Assembly (NCBI GenBank): GCA_964530215.1
Contig: CAZHAJ010000044.1
Span: 1 to 12,654 of the forward strand
DNA: 12,654 nt
From: JAAXTT01 sp964530215
Lineage (GTDB): Bacteria; Bacillota; Desulfotomaculia; Desulfotomaculales; Desulfocucumaceae
Reading direction: 5' to 3'
This document shows positions 1-5,886 of the stretch, piece after piece. How positions within the stretch are numbered: position 1 is the stretch's first letter; every line of letters starts with the position of its first letter. The position numbers were made by a program, and so were the translations under genes. The notes below the pieces were generated by a model. The model was not told where the DNA came from. It saw only the letters and a program-made list of their open reading frames with translations, and did not search any database.

Positions 1-41
1 CTAATATTTCCTGGGCTTTATAGCCCTGCTACTTATTTGAT

Positions 42-128
42 TGGTGCGGCAGAGAGGCCTTGAACCTCCACACCCTTGCGAGTATAAGAACCTGAATCTT
101 ACGCGTCTGCCAATTCCGCCACTGCCGC
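42..128 (-). tRNA. tRNA-Leu (anticodon CAG, reads CUG)
   Basis: Read on the minus strand this is an 87-nt class II tRNA. The acceptor arms GCGGCAG (122-128) and CTGCCGC (46-52) pair perfectly, followed by discriminator A and an encoded CCA (42-44). The D-arm has the leucine-type GGCGGAATTGGCAGACGC sequence. The anticodon stem TAAGA/TCTTA encloses loop TTCAGGT, giving anticodon CAG. A long variable arm is present, as expected for tRNA-Leu, and the T-arm GGAGG-TTCAAGG-CCTC closes the fold. It lies downstream of the YjbQ gene on the same strand but has its own promoter. The 41 bases to its right in transcription contain only a weak 5-bp hairpin, so its terminator is not evident. Confidence 0.96.
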
Positions 129-159
129 ATATTTAAATTATATTACTCACGCAAAGTGA

Positions 160-188
160 ATTATAGCACGCTGTAGGAGAAAAATCAA
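160..188 (-). promoter_or_regulatory. Sigma-A type promoter of tRNA-Leu
   Basis: On the minus strand a -35 box TTGATT (183-188) is separated by exactly 17 bp from a perfect -10 box TATAAT (160-165). The predicted start lies near 153, about 25 nt before the mature tRNA 5' end at 128, a normal leader for a processed tRNA. This makes the tRNA independent of the rex-yjbQ transcript. Confidence 0.8.
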
Positions 189-254
189 TAAACTGCGGAT
201 TTAAAATTTAATATTATTATATTTCCTTATTTGGCTAATGGAGTACAATTCTTC

Positions 255-650
255 TTAACATTTACTTATTTTTACCCATACTTCCCTAGGTCGGGGACCG
301 TCAAATTCGCAGAAGAATAACCCCTGCCATATACCCATCAACAGTCTGCCGTTATTTATGAAAATAACCTCAGAAGAACCCATCAAGGAAGACTTAATAT
401 GCGCATCTGAGTTCCCCTCGATATGAAGATAATCACCTTTAAGGGGGAACACCTTATTCAAGTTCACTATAATATCTCTGACCACATCGGGATCCGCGTT
501 CTCATTTATTGTAAGAGCAGCCGTAGTATGGGGTACAAATATATGTGCAATTCCTTGTTCAACCCCAACCTCTGTTACTATATGTTGAACTTTTGAAGTT
601 ATATTGATAAATTGGGTTCGTTCTTTAGTATCAAGTTTAACCTTATACAT
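255..650 (-). CDS. yjbQ: YjbQ family protein (UPF0047; secondary thiamine-phosphate synthase-type)
   Basis: A 131-residue protein of full length for the YjbQ/UPF0047 family (usually about 130-140 aa). Seen: the conserved segment IAHIFVPHTTAALTINENAD (about residues 34-53) with its His-Thr-Thr, then GNSDAHIKSSLMGSS, and the signature C-terminal block around residues 105-126 containing GxWQGxFFCEFDGPRPR. Members are small soluble trimeric proteins; some have weak thiamine-phosphate synthase activity, but the physiological role is poorly settled, so the enzyme name is an inherited label. The ATG is preceded by AGGGAGG with a rather long 13-nt spacer; there is an in-frame stop just upstream, so no longer start is possible. 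The gene follows rex by 31 bp on the same strand and is probably read from the rex promoter. No terminator is visible in 129-254. Confidence 0.9.
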   Translation of the reverse strand: MYKVKLDTKERTQFINITSKVQHIVTEVGVEQGIAHIFVPHTTAALTINENADPDVVRDIIVNLNKVFPLKGDYLHIEGNSDAHIKSSLMGSSEVIFINNGRLLMGIWQGLFFCEFDGPRPREVWVKISKC

Positions 651-681
651 TGATATTTAATAACCTCCCTTAATTCTTTGC

Positions 682-1311
682 TTATTTTTTAGAACTTAAA
701 GTAAAAGACAACAGTTCTAACTTGAGTGAAAGATCAACATTCCTGACTTCAATTTCATTAGGCACATTGAGGGATTGAGAAGCAAAATTTAAAATTGCTT
801 TTATTCCATTGGAAACCATAAAATCTGCCACTACGGGGGCTGCGTCAGCAGGAGTGGTAATGACTCCAATCTTCACATCGTTATTCTTTATAATATCTGG
901 CATTTTTTCCATTGGGAGTATCGGCAGTTGATTAATCAACTTATATGTTTTTGAGGGATTATTATCAAAAATACCGGCAACCTTGAAACCCCTTTGATTA
1001 AAACCTTTATAGGTACACAGTGCAATACCTAGATTCCCGGCACCTACTATTACAAGATTCCAATGCTTATCCAGTCCTAAAATTTTTGATGTATATCTAA
1101 TTAAATCTTTTACATTGTAACCTACTCCTCTGGTGCCGAATTCACCAAAGTATGCGAGGTCTTTCCTGACCTGTGCTGGGGATACACCCACACCATCAGC
1201 TATTTCCACCGAAGAAACTGAATTAACACCATGATGATCCAGTCTCTCAAGAAATCTGGAATAGATAGAGATTCTGCCTATAGTAGGTTCCGGGACCCTT
1301 AGAGTTTTCAT
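682..1311 (-). CDS. rex: Redox-sensing transcriptional repressor Rex
   Basis: A 209-residue protein, full length for Rex. Residues 1-75 form the winged-helix DNA-binding domain, with the family sequence IPxPTxxRLxxYxRxLExL recognisable as VPEPTIGRISIYSRFLERL and the recognition-helix segment SPAQVRKDLAYFGEFGTRGVGY. Residues 85-205 are a Rossmann NAD(H)-binding domain with GAGNLG at 90-95 and an acidic turn in GIFDNNPSK. Rex proteins bind DNA as dimers when NAD+ is high and release it when NADH rises, controlling fermentation and respiration genes in Gram-positive bacteria. Start chosen: ATG at 1311 with AAGGAGG 7 nt upstream. It has its own promoter (1350-1378) and is probably co-transcribed with the YjbQ gene. 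No complete Rex operator is evident upstream, so autoregulation cannot be claimed from this sequence. Confidence 0.96.
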   Translation of the reverse strand: MKTLRVPEPTIGRISIYSRFLERLDHHGVNSVSSVEIADGVGVSPAQVRKDLAYFGEFGTRGVGYNVKDLIRYTSKILGLDKHWNLVIVGAGNLGIALCTYKGFNQRGFKVAGIFDNNPSKTYKLINQLPILPMEKMPDIIKNNDVKIGVITTPADAAPVVADFMVSNGIKAILNFASQSLNVPNEIEVRNVDLSLKLELLSFTLSSKK

Positions 1312-1349
1312 AGCCCGGCCTCCTTATGTCACTAATTGCATTCTATTAA

Positions 1350-1378
1350 TTTATACCACCGGGACTGGGCGCAGTCTA
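1350..1378 (-). promoter_or_regulatory. Probable sigma-A promoter of rex
   Basis: On the minus strand TAGACT (1373-1378, 4 of 6 consensus matches) and TATAAA (1350-1355, 5 of 6) are 17 bp apart. The start would fall near 1343, about 32 nt before the rex ATG. The spacer carries a perfect short inverted repeat (see 1363-1376). Confidence 0.55.
1363..1376. promoter_or_regulatory. Short palindrome inside the rex promoter, possible operator
   Basis: GACTG-GGCG-CAGTC: perfect 5-bp arms around a 4-bp centre, lying in the -35/-10 spacer and touching the -35 box. Its position suits a repressor or activator site, but it does not resemble the Rex box (TTGTGA/TTGTTAA half sites). Its function is inferred from position only. 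Confidence 0.3.
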
Positions 1379-1437
1379 AAAAAAATCCTCCAACAGTCAA
1401 AAATTAATGTCCAATTGCTTTAACAAGTTTTAAAGAA

Positions 1438-1536
1438 TCAGGATTTAACAATTTTTTTCCAGCATGCCAGCCAAATTCCAAAAACAACTGCCAATAAAGC
1501 AGTAAGCATAGTGAAGTTAATTATATTTAATTTCAT
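1438..1536 (-). CDS. Small membrane protein, 32 aa, unrecognised
   Basis: A short open frame of 32 codons plus stop, transcribed toward rex. The ATG at 1534-1536 is preceded by AAAGGAG with a 6-nt spacer, one of the best ribosome binding sites in the window. The protein begins MKLNIINFT, has one uninterrupted hydrophobic stretch at about residues 9-26 (TMLTALLAVVFGIWLACW), and ends KKIVKS. The positively charged tail after the helix predicts the C-terminus inside. It resembles in architecture the small single-helix subunits of membrane complexes (for example KdpF, CydX/CydS), but I see no sequence match and assign no function. It ends 60 bp upstream of the rex promoter -35 and was probably missed by length cut-offs. 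No clear promoter was found for it. Confidence 0.6.
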   Translation of the reverse strand: MKLNIINFTMLTALLAVVFGIWLACWKKIVKS

Positions 1537-1540
1537 CTTA
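1515..1540 (+). promoter_or_regulatory. Weak candidate sigma-G (forespore) promoter for the germination operon
   Basis: CATCTTA at 1534-1540 is an exact match to the sigma-G -10 form CATnHTA. At the expected 16-18 bp upstream there is only TGAAG/GAAGT, a poor match to the GHATR -35 consensus. A start near 1547 would give a leader of about 95 nt before the germination A subunit. GerA-type operons are normally sigma-G dependent, which motivates the call, but the -35 is weak and the CAT coincides with the start codon of the opposite-strand mini-gene. Confidence 0.2.
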
Positions 1541-1641
1541 TTCTCCTTTACTTTATAAATTTTATCCTTTGCATTGAAAGTTCTACATATTCAAAAAGAA
1601 AAAGGTAAAAATAAGGCAAACAGTAAATTCGGAGGGTTGAA

Positions 1642-3402
1642 TTGAAAAGACTACTAAAAAAAGCAATAGAAACTATTTCATACCAGCCTAATCGGCATAA
1701 AGAAGATTTTGCTCTAAAGGAAAATCAATATGATCACCGTGAGGAAAATAAGTTAGATGGTACCTCAGATTCCTCCAGTGACTTTGTCAATCCTGAAAAA
1801 AAAAGCAAAACCAAGTGGCGCAGCGTTAAAAAGACTACGAAATTAAACAAACTAAGTTCTAAAGATTTTGATATAGAAAATAATTGCATTAAAAGCAATC
1901 TGGAGAAAAACCGTAAAATCATAGAAAATATTTACGGGATCCCGGTAAACAAAGATATTGTTCTTAGGGAATTTGTTTTAGGTACCTCAAAACCGACACA
2001 ATCATTTATGTTATTTATCGACGGACTTACCGATCGCATTGCTCAAATAAAGCTTTTGCAGGATTTAATGGTTTTTTCTAGACTATCAGAAAATGAAACA
2101 AATAAATCCGCCGAACACATTATCAGAACCCTTCTTCCCGGCAATCAGACTGAAATTATCAATACTTTTGAGGAAGTTGCTGCAGCTGTAAATATAGGAG
2201 ACACAGTATTCTTTTTTGACGGAGTTTCCTCTGCTTTGGTGGTTGAAACTAAGGGATGGGAACACAGAACAGTTTCAGCTGCTCAAAACGAGCAGACTAT
2301 TACCGGCCCTAAAGAGGGATTTGTAGAAAGCCTTCGGGCAAATACCGGACTGGTTCGCAAAATAGTTCGTTCGGAGAAACTGTATACCGAATTTTTCCGA
2401 TTGGGAGAACGTTTTAAAAATGATATTGCCATAATGTACATGCATGATTTAGCCAATCCGGACTTAGTTAAGGAAGTAAAGAACCGCATTTCTTCGATAA
2501 AAACAGATATTATTACCGACGTGGGAATGCTGGAGCAGTTTATAGAAGACAGTCCTTATAATCTTAATCCCCAAACGATAATGACGGAGAAACCTGATCG
2601 TATCTCTGCCGGATTAGCTGAAGGTAAAATTGCCATATTCCTCAGTGGCAGTCCCTTTGCTTTGCTGGTACCGGTTTCATTTTACTCCCAAATGCATACC
2701 GGTGAAGAAACATATTTACGTTGGCAGTACGGTACCTTCATCAGATACATCAGGATTATTTCGTTATATATTGCCCTGTTGTTACCTGGCGCATATATGG
2801 CAGTGGTTCTGTATCATCAGGAGATGATACCCACCGAATTGTTGCTGGCCATTGCCGGAAATCGCGAAAAAGTTCCTTTTCCCACTATAATAGAATTACT
2901 TTTAATGGAGTTTTCCTTTGAGCTAATTAGGGAAGCAGGTCTTCGCATTCCCGGGTCAATAGGTCCCACCATAGGTATTGTGGGAGCTCTGATATTGGGT
3001 CAGGCAGCAGTGCAGGCTAATATAGTGAGTCCTATATTGGTTATATTGGTGGCGGTTACCGGACTAGCTTCCTTTTCTATCCCAAATTATCAACTGGGAT
3101 TTGCCATTCGAATATATAGATTTTTATATATTATATTGGGTACCATTTTAGGGTTTTATGGTATTACAGTGGGAATATTTATCCAAATACTATTGACAGT
3201 AAATCTAAAGTCCTTTGGTGTACCATATGCTGCCCCTTCCGGACCCCGAACTTTTACTGGGGATGACCTGCTGCATAGATTTCCAATTTTTATGCAACAA
3301 CGAAGGCCCGATTATGTAAATCCCCAGGATGATATCAGGCAATCCAAGGAACCCAGAGGATGGGTAAAAGAAAAGGAGAGCAGATATAATGATAGGGGTT
3401 GA
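1642..3402 (+). CDS. gerKA: Spore germinant receptor A subunit (GerA/GerKA family)
   Basis: A 586-residue GerA-family protein, the ligand-responsive A subunit of a germinant receptor in the inner spore membrane. Residues 1-95 are highly charged and probably disordered (KKSKTKWRSVKKTTK and similar). Residues 100-345 form the cytoplasmic domain, with VLREFVLGTSKPTQSFMLFIDGLTD-type opening and the conserved GPKEGFVESLRANTGLVRKI at 222-241. Residues 366-520 form the membrane domain, with about five helices and the family hallmark ELIREAGLRIPGSIGPTIGI at 427-446. The tail carries RRPDYVNPQ. It is about 100 residues longer than Bacillus GerAA because of the N-terminal extension. The start is TTG at 1642 with GGAGGG 5 nt upstream; no ATG alternative is near. 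It overlaps the B subunit by 14 bp. The symbol denotes the family; which paralogue this is, and its germinant, cannot be read from sequence. Confidence 0.94.
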   Translation: MKRLLKKAIETISYQPNRHKEDFALKENQYDHREENKLDGTSDSSSDFVNPEKKSKTKWRSVKKTTKLNKLSSKDFDIENNCIKSNLEKNRKIIENIYGIPVNKDIVLREFVLGTSKPTQSFMLFIDGLTDRIAQIKLLQDLMVFSRLSENETNKSAEHIIRTLLPGNQTEIINTFEEVAAAVNIGDTVFFFDGVSSALVVETKGWEHRTVSAAQNEQTITGPKEGFVESLRANTGLVRKIVRSEKLYTEFFRLGERFKNDIAIMYMHDLANPDLVKEVKNRISSIKTDIITDVGMLEQFIEDSPYNLNPQTIMTEKPDRISAGLAEGKIAIFLSGSPFALLVPVSFYSQMHTGEETYLRWQYGTFIRYIRIISLYIALLLPGAYMAVVLYHQEMIPTELLLAIAGNREKVPFPTIIELLLMEFSFELIREAGLRIPGSIGPTIGIVGALILGQAAVQANIVSPILVILVAVTGLASFSIPNYQLGFAIRIYRFLYIILGTILGFYGITVGIFIQILLTVNLKSFGVPYAAPSGPRTFTGDDLLHRFPIFMQQRRPDYVNPQDDIRQSKEPRGWVKEKESRYNDRG

Positions 3403-4489
3403 CAAGTTTGGACATCGTGAAGCCATTACCTTATTGACCATCTCCAGCATAGCTAGGATATTTTTGTCAATGCCAAGGCAGTTGGTGGAAATTGCCGGTC
3501 AGTCAGCTTGGTTATCATCCGTAAGCGGCCTAATCTTGGCACTGCTTCAGGTGATGATATTATATCTGGTTTTAAAACCATATCCAGATAAAAATATAGT
3601 GGAGATTACCTTATCGGTTCTGGGCAAAATATTGGGCACCTCTTTTAATATTGTATATATGGTTTTTTTTATAGTTGTGGCTGCAATTTTTACCCGTACC
3701 TTTGCAGAAACCCTTATACTCAGTGCACTGCCTAGGACTCCCATCAGTGTAATAATTATCAGTTATATCCTTATTGCCTTAGTGGGATCCTACATAGGTC
3801 TGAGCGGTCTGGCCAAATCATCCGCTATAACATATCCCGTGGTCATTGTAGGGATGTTGATACTGTTGTTAAGCCTAATTACCCTTTGGGACGTTACCCG
3901 TCTTTTTCCGATTATGGGTCAAGGAGCATTTGATGTTTTTGTTAGAGGAGGGCTTATAGCTGGAGGAATAAGTGAAATACTGATAGCAGCGGTTATTGTA
4001 AAATCCTTTAAGGGCTCTGATCCATTTCGTAAAGTGAGTTTGGGTTTTGTAATCCGCAGCTTTGCTTGGCTGACTTTCTTTGAGCTGGTTTTACTGTTGA
4101 CATTTTATTGGGATGTGGCCCAGGAGTTGACGATACCTTTTTATAATATTAGCAATCAAATTCATATAGGGCGCTATATTCAACGCATTGAAGCAATCTT
4201 AATAGTAATCTGGGGATATGTCAGTATGGTTAAAGTGTCGCTTTTACTGTATGTTTTAACAGATATATTTTCGGACACCTTCAGATTGCATGATAGAAAA
4301 CCTCTGGCACTCCCCTTTGCCCTGATAGTTTTTACAGTAAGCTTATTGCCTCCCGATCTTCCTACATCCATAGAAATAGAATCAACTCTCATCAGGCTAT
4401 GGGCATGGTTTCCCACGATGGTACTGCCATTAATTATTTTAATTGTTGATCGCCTCAGGAATAGGGGGAAGAAAATTGAAACAGACTAA
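3389..4489 (+). CDS. gerKB: Spore germinant receptor B subunit (GerB/GerKB family, APC-like)
   Basis: A 366-residue, strongly hydrophobic protein with about ten predicted membrane helices, the length and architecture of the GerAB/GerKB spore permease family of the amino acid-polyamine-organocation superfamily. The opening IGVDKFGHREAITLLTISS with a following SMPRQ segment and the central DVTRLFPIMGQGAFDVFVRG are typical of the family. B subunits hold a small-molecule binding pocket and work with the A and C subunits to sense germinants. The ATG at 3389 lies inside the end of the A gene (14-bp overlap) and is preceded by AAAAGGAG about 10 nt upstream, so translation is probably coupled. It in turn overlaps the C gene by 14 bp. 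The tail is basic (DRLRNRGKKIETD), suggesting a cytoplasmic C-terminus. Confidence 0.94.
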   Translation: MIGVDKFGHREAITLLTISSIARIFLSMPRQLVEIAGQSAWLSSVSGLILALLQVMILYLVLKPYPDKNIVEITLSVLGKILGTSFNIVYMVFFIVVAAIFTRTFAETLILSALPRTPISVIIISYILIALVGSYIGLSGLAKSSAITYPVVIVGMLILLLSLITLWDVTRLFPIMGQGAFDVFVRGGLIAGGISEILIAAVIVKSFKGSDPFRKVSLGFVIRSFAWLTFFELVLLLTFYWDVAQELTIPFYNISNQIHIGRYIQRIEAILIVIWGYVSMVKVSLLLYVLTDIFSDTFRLHDRKPLALPFALIVFTVSLLPPDLPTSIEIESTLIRLWAWFPTMVLPLIILIVDRLRNRGKKIETD

Positions 4490-5702
4490 ACTGTTATTGC
4501 TGGTTTTTATCTTGCTGTCGACAGTCGGTTGCTGGGGCAGCAGGGAAACGGACGAAATTGCCTACACCATGGCTTTAGGTTTTGATAAAGGTCCCGGTAA
4601 CAACGTTATCATGACCTTTCAAATAGTAAATCCCAGGAGTGTTGCCGGCAATTCTTCAGGTGATGAAAGTGCCAATCAGACATTGTTTACCGCTACCACC
4701 GTAGCCGGTTTGCCCATTGCAGCTTTCAATTTGATAAATATAGAAAGAAGTAGAGAAATCTCTCTTTTACATACCACTGCTTATGTTTTTTCTGAGGAAT
4801 TGGCAAGGGATGGTGTCCATGATTATATTAGTCCATTTACAAGATTTAGGCAGGTGCGGGGTTCGGCTTATGTTTTTGTATGTAAAGGTAAAGCCAGTGA
4901 ATTTTTAAAGAAAAATAAACCTGTATTGGAGATTAGTCCTTCAAAGCAATATGAACAAATCTCCTTGGTAAATGAAACCCATTCCCTTAGCACAGTGACA
5001 AGATTCCATGAGTTTTATCAAAATACAAAATCTTCTAAAAGACAGCCTGTGGTGCCAATGGTTGGTATTAACGAAGTGGGTCTTAACATTTCTAAAGTTG
5101 CCGAACGGGATCGATTAGGTGATTATGAAGCCGGGAATTCACCATCGGATAAAGGTGTCAGCCAGTTTATAGGAGCTGCTGTTTTCTTAAAAGATAAGAT
5201 GGTAGGCGAGTTGACCGGAGATGAAACAAGATATTACAATATCATGACTGGAAACATGAAAAGGAGTTTTATTATTATCAAAGATCCGCTATATCCTGAA
5301 AACAATTTGGGTATGACTTTATTGCAAGCTAGGCGTCCGGAAATAAAGGTGGATTTTAAAGATGGTATTCCGGAAATAGAGCAAAACATATATCTGGAGC
5401 CTGAGTTGGTGGGCATACCCAGTGAATACAATTATGAAGCTACCGATAAAAAACCCATCTTGGAGGAAGCTATCAGACTCTTTGTTGAAAATAATTGCAA
5501 TAATCTAATGAGTAAAGTTCAGCAACAATACAAATCCGATATTTTCGGTTTTGGCAGGTATGCCAGTATGAAATTTATCAATAATAAAGATTGGGATAAC
5601 AGCCGATGGGAAGAGGTGTTTCCCACAGCCCGCTACAGTTCCCATGTATATGTTAAGATCAGGCGTACCGGACTTATAATTAAAAGCAAACAGGTTGAAT
5701 AA
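4476..5702 (+). CDS. gerKC: Spore germinant receptor C subunit lipoprotein (GerC/GerKC family)
   Basis: A 408-residue Ger(x)C-family lipoprotein. The chosen start is TTG at 4476, preceded 4 nt upstream by GGGGGAAG; this gives a clean lipoprotein signal, MKQTK followed by a hydrophobic run and lipobox STVGC with Cys19, followed by WGSRETDEIAYTMALGFDKG, the usual opening of mature GerC proteins. A longer frame opens at TTG 4443 but would add 11 residues in front of a good signal peptide without a matching ribosome site. After lipidation the protein sits on the outer face of the inner spore membrane with the A and B subunits. The start lies 14 bp inside the B gene. Its stop codon TAA shares bases with the ribosome binding site of the small gene that follows. 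Confidence 0.93.
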   Translation: MKQTKLLLLVFILLSTVGCWGSRETDEIAYTMALGFDKGPGNNVIMTFQIVNPRSVAGNSSGDESANQTLFTATTVAGLPIAAFNLINIERSREISLLHTTAYVFSEELARDGVHDYISPFTRFRQVRGSAYVFVCKGKASEFLKKNKPVLEISPSKQYEQISLVNETHSLSTVTRFHEFYQNTKSSKRQPVVPMVGINEVGLNISKVAERDRLGDYEAGNSPSDKGVSQFIGAAVFLKDKMVGELTGDETRYYNIMTGNMKRSFIIIKDPLYPENNLGMTLLQARRPEIKVDFKDGIPEIEQNIYLEPELVGIPSEYNYEATDKKPILEEAIRLFVENNCNNLMSKVQQQYKSDIFGFGRYASMKFINNKDWDNSRWEEVFPTARYSSHVYVKIRRTGLIIKSKQVE

Positions 5703-5715
5703 AGGAGTGATATGA

Positions 5716-5886
5716 GTGAAATGGGTTATAACCCTTATTCCTTTATGGGTAACCTACTATACTTTTACCTACGGGCTATGGGTATTGAAAAAAGGTAATC
5801 GCATCGGCGGTATCAGCATATTTACTTTAGCAGCTCTTGCTCTAGGTATATCTATATATGCCATATTTATTAGAACCGGTTTTTAG
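5716..5886 (+). CDS. Small two-helix membrane protein, candidate germinant receptor D subunit
   Basis: A 56-codon frame starting with GTG at 5716, 13 bp after the C subunit stop. AAAGGAG (5701-5707) overlaps that stop and lies 8 nt before the GTG. The protein starts MKWVITLIPLWVTYYTFTYG, has a first helix at about residues 3-24, a short basic loop KKGNRIGG (25-32), a second helix at about 33-52, and ends IRTGF. Small two-helix proteins encoded beside germinant receptor genes, called D subunits, are known in Bacillus species, where they modulate receptor function. Length, topology and operon position fit; assignment is by these features, not by sequence identity. Its last 17 bp overlap the 3' end of hemL on the other strand. 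Confidence 0.75.
   Translation: MKWVITLIPLWVTYYTFTYGLWVLKKGNRIGGISIFTLAALALGISIYAIFIRTGF

Noticed and set aside
13..26. Hairpin GGGCT-TTAT-AGCCC beyond the tRNA 3' end as a terminator
   Set aside because: The stem is only 5 bp, and in the tRNA's direction it is followed by AGGAAATATTAG rather than a T-run. It could be part of something cut by the left edge.
1420..1426. Rex operator upstream of rex
   Set aside because: Only one half site (TTAACAA) is present; the expected partner half four bases away has about 2 of 7 matches, and it lies upstream of the predicted promoter.
1586..1592. CATATTC as a sigma-G -10 box for the germination operon
   Set aside because: The last base does not fit CATnHTA and nothing like GHATR lies 16-18 bp upstream; the nearby GCATT is far too close.
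5712..5798. ATG-initiated frame of 28 codons directly after the C subunit
   Set aside because: It starts only 4 nt after the ribosome site, has no membrane or domain character, and is out of frame with the better GTG 5716 frame, which has correct spacing and two clear helices.
5874..5881. AACCGGTT palindrome as a bidirectional terminator between the converging operons
   Set aside because: Eight bases with no loop cannot form a stable hairpin, and the flanking T-run is only five bases on one side.
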